Shown: positions 6,984-14,369, numbered from the stretch's first letter. The stretch: 14,725 nt of DNA from Oligoflexia bacterium (GCA_026914095.1 JAPPIY010000181.1:1-14725), one strand, 5' to 3'. Program-made: numbers and translations. The notes: generated by a model from the sequence alone, not told the origin.

Positions 6984-8242
6984 CATTGATTCAAATTGCA
7001 AGAAAGAGTCTTTTAAACCGAAAAGCTACAACTTTTTTAACAGTTCTTTCCATTGCTTTTAGTGTTTCTCTTTTGCTTGGGATTGAAAGAGTGCGTTCAG
7101 GAGCAAGAAAAAGCTTTGAGTCCACTGTTTCTGGAGTGGATTTAATCGTTGGTGCCCGCAGTGGTCCAGTTAATTTATTGCTTTACTCTGTGTTTCGTAT
7201 TGGCAATGCCACAAACAATATTTCCCATCAATCTTTTGAAGAATTTAGAAAACATGAAAAAGTCAAATGGGCGATTCCCATTTCTCTTGGTGATTCCCAC
7301 AAAGGATTTAGAGTCATTGGGACAAATCAAAATTACTTTTTGCGCTATAAATATGCGGGAGATCAAAAACTCACATTTAAAAAAGGAAAGCCGTTTAAGG
7401 AGCTATTTGATGTTGTCGTAGGCGCTGATGTTTCTGAAAAACTCCAGTATAAAGTTTCGGATAAAATAACCCTTTCTCACGGTTCGGGAGATGTTAGTTT
7501 TCAAGATCATGCAGATAAACCCTTTACAATTGTAGGAATACTGAATCGAACAGGAACTCCCGTTGACAAGTCAGTTCATATTTCTTTAGAGGCGATAAAG
7601 GCTTTGCATGTTGACTGGCAAGATGGCGCTCCACCTCGGCCTGGCAAGGAAATTTCACCAGAAAGAACTCTAAAAATGGACTTAAAGCCATCTGATGTAA
7701 CAGCATTTTTCGTAAAACTTAGCTCTCGAATATCTGTTTTTAATGTTCAAAGAGAAATTAACGGCTATGAAGCAGAGGCTCTTATGGCGATTCTCCCTGG
7801 GGTAACTCTTAGAGATTTATGGGAAACAATAGGTATTGTTGAAAAAGCTCTATTGATCGTAAGCATATTTGTTTTTGTTGTCAGCATTGTTGGAATGGTG
7901 ATATCTCTTTTGTCAACTCTTAGTGAACGCCGAAGGGAAATGGCAATCTTACGTTCTATTGGAGCTAAGAAAAGATTTGTGTTTTCTGTACTTATTATTG
8001 AAACATGTATTTTGACTGTTTCGGGCATTTTGATTGGCATTTCCACACTCTATTTAGGACTTGTTCTCTTTAGACCAATTTTAGAATCCAAAATGGGTTT
8101 AACTCTAGGTTTACTGTCACCAACCTTCAATGACTTTGTTTATGTTGGTTCAATTTTTATCGGTTCTCTACTAGCAAGCGTGATTCCTGCTTGGCGAGCT
8201 TATAAAAACTCTCTGGCTGATGGCTTAATTGTGAAAAGTTAA
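6980..8242 (+). CDS. FtsX/MacB-family ABC permease of the zinc operon
   Basis: A 420-aa inner-membrane permease with the four-helix plan of the MacB/LolC/FtsX family. There is one N-terminal membrane segment (about 18-36), a periplasmic domain of roughly 250 residues beginning near VSGVDLIVGARSG, and three C-terminal segments (starting around ALLIVSIFVFVVSIVGMVI, FVFSVLIIETCILTVSGIL and FVYVGSIFIGSLLASVI). The cytoplasmic motif RRREMAILRSIGAKK, conserved in FtsX-type permeases as the ATPase-coupling region, is intact. It overlaps the ATPase gene by four bases. In this family the permease usually drives conformational work on periplasmic partners or exports substrates. In DUF2796 clusters it is linked to zinc acquisition, by a mechanism I cannot read from sequence. 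Confidence 0.88.
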   Translation: MTLIQIARKSLLNRKATTFLTVLSIAFSVSLLLGIERVRSGARKSFESTVSGVDLIVGARSGPVNLLLYSVFRIGNATNNISHQSFEEFRKHEKVKWAIPISLGDSHKGFRVIGTNQNYFLRYKYAGDQKLTFKKGKPFKELFDVVVGADVSEKLQYKVSDKITLSHGSGDVSFQDHADKPFTIVGILNRTGTPVDKSVHISLEAIKALHVDWQDGAPPRPGKEISPERTLKMDLKPSDVTAFFVKLSSRISVFNVQREINGYEAEALMAILPGVTLRDLWETIGIVEKALLIVSIFVFVVSIVGMVISLLSTLSERRREMAILRSIGAKKRFVFSVLIIETCILTVSGILIGISTLYLGLVLFRPILESKMGLTLGLLSPTFNDFVYVGSIFIGSLLASVIPAWRAYKNSLADGLIVKS

Positions 8243-8273
8243 GTGAGAAAATAAGAAGAGAGAAAGGCTAGAT

Positions 8274-8789
8274 ATGAAGCTTAGAAAAAGATATTGGGCC
8301 TATGGCCTTGCTTTTTTAATTGTTGGGACAGGAGTTTTTCAATTGATAGCTCCAAAGCCTAATATTACTGTTTTTCAAAAGCATTCCGCTGAAGAAGAGC
8401 TTAAAAACCTTGACAATATCCCTATATTATATTGGAAATTACTCCATCAATTGGATTACAGGACAGGAAAGGGGCCAAAGAGTCTTACAGACATGGATGG
8501 AAAGCTCGTTAAAATTCCTGGTTATGTTGTTCCACTTTCTGATAACTATTCTGTTTTGGATGATTTCTTGCTGGTTCCTGATGCTCAGTCATGTATTCAT
8601 GTGCCTCCACCGCCACCAAATTTAATAGTGACTGTTAAGCTTCGCGAGCCGATACCTATTAAAAAAGTCTGGAATCCATCTTGGGTTATTGGGGTTTTCA
8701 AAATTGAAAAATCTGAAAGTCAATATGGTGGATCGGCTTACAGGCTTGATGGGGTAAAATTAGAAAAGTTTGAATATTCTAATTACTAG
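8274..8789 (+). CDS. DUF3299 membrane-anchored periplasmic protein of the zinc operon
   Basis: This 171-aa protein has an N-terminal hydrophobic anchor (about 9-26, YGLAFLIVGTGVFQLI) and a periplasmic domain. Its family signatures are LDGK-like MDGKLVKIPGYVVPL at about 74-88, FLLVP, and the striking CIHVPPPPPN motif. DUF3299 proteins accompany DUF2796 proteins and the MacB-type ABC pair in Zur-regulated clusters (PA4066 position in Pseudomonas). The Cys-His pair before the proline run could bind metal, but this is not established here. GAAAGG lies six bases before the ATG, and the gene follows the permease stop by 31 bases, so it probably ends the operon. No convincing hairpin terminator follows. 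Confidence 0.85.
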   Translation: MKLRKRYWAYGLAFLIVGTGVFQLIAPKPNITVFQKHSAEEELKNLDNIPILYWKLLHQLDYRTGKGPKSLTDMDGKLVKIPGYVVPLSDNYSVLDDFLLVPDAQSCIHVPPPPPNLIVTVKLREPIPIKKVWNPSWVIGVFKIEKSESQYGGSAYRLDGVKLEKFEYSNY

Positions 8790-8968
8790 CTGTTTTCTAA
8801 ATTTGAAAATGAATGCTGAAATTCCAGGGCAAACATCTTTGATTTATTATATTGACCTGCCATGCAAAAACGGAGCTAAAGTGAAAGAGTCAATATGTTA
8901 AAGAAAGGGGGCAATAAACGCCAAAAAAGAGATACATGCAGAGGAGATAATCCAGCGGTTAAGGTTTA
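8790..8968. other. Spacer between zinc operon and recombinase relic
   Basis: Several short frames are open here (for example a 24-codon one starting at ATG 8894, MLKKGGNKRQKR...), all without family resemblance. I read the stretch as decayed mobile-element DNA, but no upstream recombinase motifs (Arg of the R-H-R triad) can be recovered. Confidence 0.35.
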
Positions 8969-9127
8969 ATGTCTATTGTAGGACATAGGAAAACAGCCAC
9001 AACAGATGTTTATAACCGCTTGGCAGGTGTGGGAGTAAAAGGAAGCACAGATAAACTCAGTTATGGTTTGCATTTCCAAAAAAATCCAACAGGTTCTCTT
9101 ATTCCCTTTGTGAAAAGGAAGAGGTAA
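8969..9127 (+). pseudogene. C-terminal remnant of a tyrosine recombinase (phage/island integrase)
   Basis: A 52-codon frame starting at ATG 8969 encodes SIVGHRKTATTDVYNRLAG followed by VGVKGSTDKLSYGLH. The spacing GH-x8-Y with TT before the tyrosine is the C-terminal signature of the integrase family: the conserved His of the active site and the nucleophilic Tyr. A stop codon lies just upstream in the same frame (8960-8962), and the N-terminal and catalytic parts are missing, so it cannot be a working enzyme. It sits 65 bases before a near-copy of the tRNA-Asp 3' end, as expected for the edge of a tRNA-integrated island. Confidence 0.7.
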
Positions 9128-9167
9128 AAAGCTACATAGCGCTACATGGATTTAGAAAGTTTTGTGT

Positions 9168-9211
9168 GTTCAAGGCTTTGCGAGGGGAAATGTCCACCCC
9201 ACCACTTGAAC
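9168..9211. repeat. Inverted repeat around the tRNA-like 13-mer
   Basis: GTTCAAG (9168-9174) and CTTGAAC (9205-9211) are exact inverted copies, with an inner GGGG (9184-9187) and CCCC (9197-9200) that could pair. There is no T-run, so it is not a typical terminator. It may be a recombination-site structure or an unrelated hairpin. Confidence 0.4.
9192..9204 (+). repeat. Putative att site: near-copy of the tRNA-Asp 3' end
   Basis: GTCCACCCCACCA matches 3391-3403 (GTCCACCCCGCCA, the end of tRNA-Asp including CCA) at 12 of 13 positions and in the same direction. The two sites bracket 5.8 kb holding the zinc genes and the recombinase stump. Chance cannot be excluded because the match is short. 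Confidence 0.45.
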
Positions 9212-9223
9212 GCGAAGCTCTAC

Positions 9224-9243
9224 ACAATTGACTGAACAATTGT
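9224..9243. repeat. Small hairpin
   Basis: ACAATTG (9224-9230) and CAATTGT (9237-9243) are exact inverted copies around a six-base loop. A short T run (ATTTTTATT) begins about eight bases later, so it might be a weak terminator, but the stem is AT-rich. Confidence 0.35.
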
Positions 9244-9488
9244 ATCTGAATTTTTATTGGCTTTTAGATAAGTCACAATTTCATAAACAGTTTTTCCTTT
9301 ATGGAAAAAACTTTAAAAACAGCTGAAAGATAGATATATAAGCTTGACTGCAATAACCGCCTATGCTATTTATAGATACATACTTTAAATGATTTGAAAT
9401 AGGAACATTGTATGACTTGGCAAAAAAAGTTTTATAAGCATTATGAATTTTTGCTATAGGGCTTAAAAAAAATTAAAAGGAAGCCGTA
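9244..9488. other. AT-rich spacer upstream of the broken lipoprotein gene
   Basis: No gene or RNA is recognised. The last bases carry AAAAGGAAG, a good ribosome binding site for the ATG at 9489. Confidence 0.4.
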
Positions 9489-10327
9489 ATGAAAATAAAA
9501 TGGATTGTTTCTATGTATATTAGCTCTTTTGTTCTATCCTCCTGCGCTAGCAGTCCTTGTAAAAGTTTAGACTCAAAAACCTGCCCTGTATTAAAAGACT
9601 TTCAAATATTTGACAAAAACACAAAAGCTCATTTTAAACATTTGTGCTCGATTTAGATCATGATTCTGAATTTTCAAGACAATCTTATGTTCTCTTTGAA
9701 AAATCAGATACCAATGCAAAAGCCTTAGTTTTAGCTACTCTCAGAGTGGGCTGGCTAGGTATTAACCAAGCGCAGGGAATGGCTATTGATTTTATGGAAA
9801 TAAAAATAGAATCTTTATGGCCAAAGGCTCCCCTTTCTTTAGCTCTTGAGATGAAAAATGAACAAACCAAGAACATCACGCGGGGAAATTTTATAACTGA
9901 CTACCTAAGAGGGCCACACTCTCAAACAAACTATCAACTGGATAAAAACGGCAACATCAACTGGCATGATTTCTCAGAGCCTGAAGAAAGAACAACAATA
10001 GAGCCTCACAATCACCCTACACCCGCTCCTTCTATTGCTGTAGATAAGCTGTCTAATATCGCTGATAAATATCAGCTATCACTCATTATAAAAAACGATA
10101 ACACAAAAGAAGAAATAAAATTACAGGGCCCTTATATTGAAGACATTGCTCAGCTTTTAAATATTGAAGAGCCTAAAATAAGAGTCTTAGGCTTTTTTGA
10201 CACTCTCAACCCTTTTCAAAAAGGAGGGCTTTGGGATTGGCTGTCTCTTGGTTATAAATATGACAAGTGTATCTATGCCAGAAAAAAAGCTAGAAAAGAA
10301 TTCATCAAAACCTTTAATCACTTATAA
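9489..10327 (+). pseudogene. Frameshifted lipoprotein gene, unknown function
   Basis: ATG 9489, preceded by AAAAGGAAG, opens a frame encoding MKIKWIVSMYISSFVLSSC, a lipoprotein signal peptide with lipobox LSSC (Cys19). It then runs for some 36 residues to a TAG at about 9654. A long frame of 227 codons, shifted by one base, covers 9644-10327. Its nominal start is GTG 9644 without any ribosome binding site, and it has an in-frame stop at 9635-9637. One missing base between about 9638 and 9655 would join both into a lipoprotein of about 280 residues. The long part is polar, with LRVGWLGINQAQGMAIDF near its start, a proline/histidine-rich linker (EPHNHPTPAPS) and GGLWDWLSLGYKYDKC near its end. 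I recognise no family. Either a real mutation or a sequencing error is possible. The long frame has kept a clean reading frame, so any break is recent. Confidence 0.6.
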
Positions 10328-10343
10328 AAAATTTCATGTAAGT

Positions 10344-10506
10344 TATACTGATCGTATTTGAAAATCAGTATGGCTGTTCTGTCTTCCCCAGGAAGAGAGA
10401 ACTCCCACGAACTTGTCCTCACGAAAGCATGCCCTTGTGGATACGAGGGCGAAGAACGGGAATCTCCAGAAAAAACCTCAAAATTCAAACAAATAGGATC
10501 AGTATA
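10344..10506. repeat. Dispersed repeat, copy B, with terminal inverted repeats
   Basis: The left end TATACTGATCGTATTTG (10344-10360) and the right end, whose reverse complement reads TATACTGATCCTATTTG, agree at 16 of 17 positions. The 163-bp element contains a palindrome-like core with ACTCCCACGAACTTGTCC, CACGAAAGC and CGGGAATCTCCAG, matching copy A on the opposite strand. The 62-codon frame inside it is best explained as chance. Confidence 0.75.
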
Positions 10507-10634
10507 TTTCAAAAAGTCCAAAATCATCCTTAAAAAAATTTTATAAGAAAACAAGTATAAGGTTCTAATTTTGAAATAAAAAAGCCGTTTGTTAAAAAAA
10601 ACCGTTTCATTTTAATCTATACTAAAAGCGCTTA

Positions 10635-10752
10635 CATACTGATCCTGTTTGAGTTTTGAAACTGGGACTGTCATTTCCACAAAAGCTTGCTCTCGTGAAA
10701 ATGAGGGTGGAAATCTTAAAAAAACCTCAAAATTCAAAACAGATTAGTAATA
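10635..10752. repeat. Dispersed repeat, copy C, with terminal inverted repeats
   Basis: The left end reads CATACTGATCCTGTTTGAG followed by TTTTGA. The right end, reverse complemented, reads TATTACTAATCTGTTTTG followed by AATTTTGAGG. The core is CTGTCATTTCCAC ... GGTGGAAATCTT, an inverted repeat equivalent to the CTCCCGC/GCGGGAGT core of the other copies. It is about 45 bp shorter than copy B. Confidence 0.7.
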
Positions 10753-10856
10753 GCTATTAACTGAATAAATTAAGATATTTTTTATAGTCATATTAAATAA
10801 GTAATAATTGGCTTTTGAAACAATCTAAAAAAACAATTAGAATACTAAACTGTAAA

Positions 10857-11822
10857 ATGAGAAAAAACCAATCTATAAGACATAACAACAGCCTGATTAG
10901 AGAAAGACTTTACTCGGCTTTCTTGTTCATCAATAACCTATATAGTTTAGAAGACTTGTTACATTTAAAAAGCAAAGAGTTTTTAAAATTATGTGATGTC
11001 AAGGCCATTGCTTGGGATTTTAGCGCGCAGTGGTTGAAAACAGATTTTTTAATGAAGAAAGAAAAGAATCTTTGGCCTTTTCAATATAAAAACCCTCTCC
11101 TTTTTAAAACAAAAAGCTATGGAGAGATTAGCTTTCACTCCTCTCAAAAATTCTCACAAAGCAAAAAGAATTTTTTAAAAAAAATCAGTTCTTTCTTTGC
11201 TTCCACCCTTTACTCTATAGAGAACAAAGAAAAAATATCCCATATTAAGAGGCAATGGGTGAACACTTTTGATTCCTTTTGTCAGGCTTTTTGCATCACA
11301 GATAAAGACTTTAACATCATTCGCTCTAACCAAGCTTTCCAACAACTCCTGCAAAAAGATAAAAAAGACTGTATTCGTAAAAACCTTTTTAAAATTTTTC
11401 CTTTTTCTATAAAGAAACCTGAAAAAATAGAAAAAGAAGGCTCTTTTTTAGCTTACGGAGAGAAAAATGATACAAAAATATATTGGGAAGTTTCTTTCAA
11501 AACTCTTTATTTAAGAAAAGAAAACTCTAAAGCCCTTCTGTTTTTAATAAAAAATGTAAGTGAAGAAATGAAAATAGAATCCCAGCTGTCCAATCAAGCT
11601 AAAGAGCAAGAGCTTGGCCTTATTAAAGGAAGCCTGGCCCATGAGCTCAATAACCCTATAGCTGGAATGAAAGCCCTGCTTGCTGTCATTGAAAAAGAGG
11701 CTCCCTCTAATCAAAATTCAATAAAAGAATCTTTAAAAGACATGCAAAAAGCTATAGATACCTGTCATCAAGTTGTCCAAAACCTCTTATTGGCCTCAAA
11801 AAAGAGCCCAACAGGATTTTAG
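10857..11822 (+). CDS. Histidine kinase-like protein with sensor and HisKA domains but no ATPase domain
   Basis: Numbered from ATG 10857 (321 aa), residues about 16-123 form an alpha/beta GAF-like region. Residues about 134-241 form a PAS-like domain (DSFCQAFCITDKDFNIIRSN; later KIYWEVSFKTL and LLFLIKNVSEEM). Residues about 249-316 form a dimerisation/phosphoacceptor domain with H-box GSLAHELNNPIAGMKAL, phospho-accepting His262. This H-box is of the NtrB/ZraS kind. The protein stops (SKKSPTGF) exactly where the HATPase domain should begin. No N, G1 or G2 box occurs here or in the 114 bases before the next gene. It may be a truncated gene, a phosphotransfer-only protein, or one that needs a separate ATPase partner. 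An in-frame TTG at 10815 could extend it by 14 residues; neither start has a clear ribosome binding site. There are no membrane segments, so it is cytoplasmic. The adjacent NtrC-type regulator is the natural partner. Confidence 0.75.
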   Translation: MRKNQSIRHNNSLIRERLYSAFLFINNLYSLEDLLHLKSKEFLKLCDVKAIAWDFSAQWLKTDFLMKKEKNLWPFQYKNPLLFKTKSYGEISFHSSQKFSQSKKNFLKKISSFFASTLYSIENKEKISHIKRQWVNTFDSFCQAFCITDKDFNIIRSNQAFQQLLQKDKKDCIRKNLFKIFPFSIKKPEKIEKEGSFLAYGEKNDTKIYWEVSFKTLYLRKENSKALLFLIKNVSEEMKIESQLSNQAKEQELGLIKGSLAHELNNPIAGMKALLAVIEKEAPSNQNSIKESLKDMQKAIDTCHQVVQNLLLASKKSPTGF

Positions 11823-11862
11823 ACCAGTTCCAGCCAACTCCCTATAAAGTCAAGTTTCTTAT
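11823..11862. repeat. Sequence related to the left flank of repeat copy D
   Basis: ACCAGTTCCA just after the kinase stop codon and AAGTTTCTTATA at about 11851-11862 match ACCAATTCCA and the identical AAGTTTCTTATA that lead into repeat copy D (13979-14011), with different spacing. It may be a repeat fragment lodged at the point where the kinase is cut short. Confidence 0.45.
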
Positions 11863-11864
11863 AC

Positions 11865-11889
11865 AAGACTAGAAAAATCGTCTAGTTTT
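11865..11889 (+). terminator. Candidate terminator after the kinase-like gene
   Basis: AAGACTAG (11865-11872) pairs with CTAGTTTT (11882-11889), one pair being G-T, around a 9-nt loop, and the T-run directly follows. The stem is AT-rich and moderate in strength. If active, it would partly uncouple the kinase from the regulator gene 47 bases downstream. Confidence 0.45.
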
Positions 11890-11936
11890 TTAAATAAAAA
11901 AAACTTTTAAAAATTTTTTAAAGTATTCTAAAACTA

Positions 11937-13325
11937 ATGTTCAGAAATATTTTAATTGTAGATGATGACTCTTCTTTAAGACTCAGCCTAAAAAGACTGT
12001 TGGATAATCTAAATTATAAAATTATTACAACTTATGGCTTTAAAGACACTAGAGAATTAGACCCTAACTTAAAGTGGGATTTAGCCATTGTTGATCTCAA
12101 TCTAAACGATGGAAAAGGAACTGATCTTATTTCAGAATTAAAAAGCAAAAACCCCTACATGCAGTCTATTTTAATTACAGGGGAGCACTCCATTCATATT
12201 ACAATTGCAGAAGCCATTAACCAAGGAATTTTTTATTTCATACCAAAACCTTTTGAGCCTTCGGCCCTCATAAACCTTGTTCAAAGAGCTTTAAAACAAA
12301 AAGAGCTTGTTGAGCAAAATAAAAATTTAAAAGACAACCTAAAAAAACAATTTCACTTTAAACAAATTATAGGTCAAAGCCCTGCTATTATTAAATTAAC
12401 AGAATGGATGCATAAAGTCTCTAAATGCTCTTCCAATATTTTAATTACAGGGGAAAGTGGAACAGGAAAAGAGTTAGTCGCTCGGAGCATTCATTGCAGT
12501 CAAAACAGCAGTCGCCCCTTCATTAGTGTCAACTGTGGAGCTATACCGAAAGAACTGTTAGAAAGCGAGTTTTTTGGCCATGTAAAAGGCTCTTTCACTG
12601 GGGCCATCAGTCATCATAAGGGCTACTTTTCAGCCGCTCAAAATGGAACACTTTTTTTAGACGAAATAGGGACAATGAATTTAAACTTACAAGTTAAACT
12701 CTTACGAGTCTTACAAGAAAAAACTTTTAAGCCTGTAGGAAGCGCAGAAAGTCTATCCACTAACGCTCGAATCATTTCAGCCACTAATATTGACTTAGAA
12801 AAGGCAGTTGAAAAAGGTCTTTTTAGGAAAGACCTTTACTATCGTTTAAATATTATCCCCGTTCGCATAGCTCCTCTAAGAGAAAGAAAAGAAGATATTT
12901 CTCCCCTAATCCAACACTTCCTAAAAAAGATAAGTAAAAACAATATTAGCTTATCTGAATCCGCTCTCAATAATTTATGCCGTTATAACTGGCCCGGAAA
13001 TATTCGTGAATTAGAAAACCTAATAGAGCGGCTTTGTGTTTTTAAAGAAAAAGGAGAAATTCAAGAATCCGACCTTCCTGAAAAATACTTATGCAAAAAA
13101 CCCACCCTCAAGCCTTTAGAATCTATAGAGATCCCTAAACAAGGTTTAGATTTCAACAGCGCTGTTACAGCCTATGAAAATTCTCTTCTTATAAAAGCTC
13201 TTAAAAAAACAAAATGGAATAAAAGGCAAGCGGCTTTGCTTCTCAACCTAAACCGAACCACTTTAATTGAAAAAATTAAAAAAAAAGGGCTTCAATCCCC
13301 TTTTGATGACACAATAGAGCTTTGA
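11937..13325 (+). CDS. Sigma54-dependent response regulator (NtrC family)
   Basis: A complete 462-aa transcription activator. The receiver domain (about 3-120) has the acidic pair Asp9/Asp10, phospho-accepting Asp53 (AIVDLNL), Thr81 and Lys104 (FIPKPF). The AAA+ domain (about 144-370) has Walker A GESGTGKE at 172-179, the sigma54-contacting loop GSFTGA at 218-223 (usual form GAFTGA, Ser a common variant), Walker B LFLDEIG at 239-245, and sensor/arginine-finger segments (FRKDLYYRLNIIPVRIAPLR). The C-terminal Fis-type helix-turn-helix is KTKWNKRQAALLLNLNRTTL. Phosphorylation by a histidine kinase should trigger oligomerisation and ATP-driven opening of sigma54 promoters. The protein upstream has the matching H-box but no ATPase domain, so the true phosphate donor may be elsewhere. 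The start codon has no evident ribosome binding site. The target genes are unknown. Confidence 0.93.
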   Translation: MFRNILIVDDDSSLRLSLKRLLDNLNYKIITTYGFKDTRELDPNLKWDLAIVDLNLNDGKGTDLISELKSKNPYMQSILITGEHSIHITIAEAINQGIFYFIPKPFEPSALINLVQRALKQKELVEQNKNLKDNLKKQFHFKQIIGQSPAIIKLTEWMHKVSKCSSNILITGESGTGKELVARSIHCSQNSSRPFISVNCGAIPKELLESEFFGHVKGSFTGAISHHKGYFSAAQNGTLFLDEIGTMNLNLQVKLLRVLQEKTFKPVGSAESLSTNARIISATNIDLEKAVEKGLFRKDLYYRLNIIPVRIAPLRERKEDISPLIQHFLKKISKNNISLSESALNNLCRYNWPGNIRELENLIERLCVFKEKGEIQESDLPEKYLCKKPTLKPLESIEIPKQGLDFNSAVTAYENSLLIKALKKTKWNKRQAALLLNLNRTTLIEKIKKKGLQSPFDDTIEL

Positions 13326-13394
13326 GTTTTCTTTTCTTCCTATAAATTCTATTTTTTTTTGATTTCTGCTATCAACTGTGATTAGAGTAACATT

Positions 13395-13970
13395 ATGAGT
13401 TTCTCCTCAAAAGATATCTTAGTTCGGGTGATGGAAACCCCCAATCCACTAGCCGTTAAATTAGTCGTGAATTTCCCTTTAAAGTCAGAAGGAAAAGCTT
13501 CTTTTAAAAAACAAGAGGAAATAGAAGATCAACCCCTTCTTTCCCATTTATTTAATATTTCTGGAGTGCATCAAATCCATGTTTTTGAAAATCAAGTCAG
13601 TCTTAATCATGGCGGAGAAATTTCATTTGAAGATCTGGAAAAACAAGCCATAGAGGTCATAAAAAAATGGGGGCCAACACATAACCCTAGTTTCATTCAG
13701 CCAGAAGAAGAAAAAAAGAAAAAAGATTACAGCCAGCTGTCTGAAATGCATCGTAAAGCAGAAGAAATTTTAGATCGCACCGTCCGCCCTGGCCTTCAGG
13801 CTGATGGAGGAGATTTAGAAATTGTCTCTTTTCAAAGCAATAAAATTGAAATTGCCTATCAAGGAGCTTGTGGAGGCTGTCCCAGCTCTTACATGGACAC
13901 TTTGTTTGCAATTGAGAATATACTCCGTTATGAATTACAAAATGATAAAATAGAAGTTTATCCTGTTTAA
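13395..13970 (+). CDS. Nfu-type iron-sulfur cluster carrier
   Basis: A 191-aa cytosolic protein with two parts joined by a charged linker (PEEEKKKKD, about 103-111). The N-terminal domain (about 8-92) begins VRVMETPNPLAVKLVVN, the hallmark of the Nfu N-terminal fold. The C-terminal NifU-like domain (about 120-188) reads EEILDRTVRPGLQADGGDLEIV and ends with the cluster-binding motif CGGC (Cys159 and Cys162). Two such motifs in a dimer hold a [4Fe-4S] cluster for transfer to apo-proteins. The architecture matches mitochondrial-type Nfu1 and related bacterial carriers, rather than nitrogenase NifU. It follows the response regulator by 69 bases without a terminator, and read-through is possible, but no functional link is evident. 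Confidence 0.92.
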   Translation: MSFSSKDILVRVMETPNPLAVKLVVNFPLKSEGKASFKKQEEIEDQPLLSHLFNISGVHQIHVFENQVSLNHGGEISFEDLEKQAIEVIKKWGPTHNPSFIQPEEEKKKKDYSQLSEMHRKAEEILDRTVRPGLQADGGDLEIVSFQSNKIEIAYQGACGGCPSSYMDTLFAIENILRYELQNDKIEVYPV

Positions 13971-14007
13971 AAAAATTATACCAATTCCACCTGAATTTTA
14001 AGTTTCT

Positions 14008-14158
14008 TATATTGATCCTGTTTGAAAATTCAGGTTGCAACTAGACTCCCGCTTGCGCGGGAGTGACTTAACCTAGAAAAAGAAGAACTTTTATTTGAAC
14101 TCCCGCTTGCGCGGGAGTGACAAAAGGAAGAAAAACTCAAATTCAAACAAGAAGAGTA
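14008..14158. repeat. Dispersed repeat, copy D, with duplicated palindromic core
   Basis: The left end TATATTGATCCTGTTTG (14008-14024) matches the family terminus. The right end (about 14135-14158, AAACTCAAATTCAAACAAG) is its eroded inverted copy. Inside are two identical 23-bp units at 14045-14067 and 14099-14121: ACTCCCGC, loop TTGC, GCGGGAGT, then GAC. They have a period of 54 bases and 8-bp perfect stems. The other copies have only one core. Confidence 0.8.
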
Positions 14159-14222
14159 GAAACTAGACTTTAGATACGAAAGTCAAAAAAATTATCCATT
14201 AATGAAACTCTGTATTTTATAC

Positions 14223-14369
14223 TAGAGGCTGTCTCATAAATATAAAGGAATGCATAAAAACTGGCCTGCCGGTAGTTTAGGGTGTTGTTTTCCTGCTGAA
14301 AATTTGTTAATTAGAATCAAGTTGGCTGTAGCTATTATACCTATTAAGGCATTTATGAGACGAACTCTA
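14223..14369. mobile_element. MITE-like element or IS remnant with terminal inverted repeats
   Basis: The left end TAGAGGCTGTCTCATAAAT (14223-14241) and the reverse complement of the right end, TAGAGTTCGTCTCATAAAT (14351-14369), agree at 16 of 19 positions, with an 11-bp perfect block GTCTCATAAAT. The length is 147 bp. A short minus-strand frame (INALIGIIATANLILINKF, then SAGKQHPKLPAG) ends with a TGA lying in the left inverted repeat. That arrangement is common for transposase C-termini, though no family is recognised. The element ends 17 bases before the protease start codon. Confidence 0.65.

Noticed and set aside
7765..8046. Minus-strand 93-codon frame and other frames antisense to the ABC permease
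   Set aside because: Shadow of a well-supported permease gene on the other strand; composition not protein-like.
9168..9211. Degenerate second tRNA gene
   Set aside because: Only the 3'-end-like 13-mer is present; no anticodon arm, D arm or pairing 5' acceptor strand.
9636..9655. Programmed -1 ribosomal frameshift joining the two lipoprotein frames
   Set aside because: No heptamer of the X-XXY-YYZ kind is in phase between the last stop of the second frame and the first stop of the first frame; mutation or error is simpler.
10358..10546. 62-codon plus-strand frame and the overlapping 78-codon minus-strand frame (10318-10554)
   Set aside because: Both lie almost entirely inside repeat copy B, whose opposite-strand relative (copy A) shows no matching open frame; no ribosome binding site.
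13693..14040. 115-codon minus-strand frame overlapping the Nfu gene
   Set aside because: Antisense to the conserved CGGC-containing domain and running into repeat copy D.
14045..14121. Possible CRISPR: identical 23-bp palindromic units separated by a 31-bp spacer
   Set aside because: Only two units, inside a dispersed repeat that occurs elsewhere with one core; no cas genes nearby.
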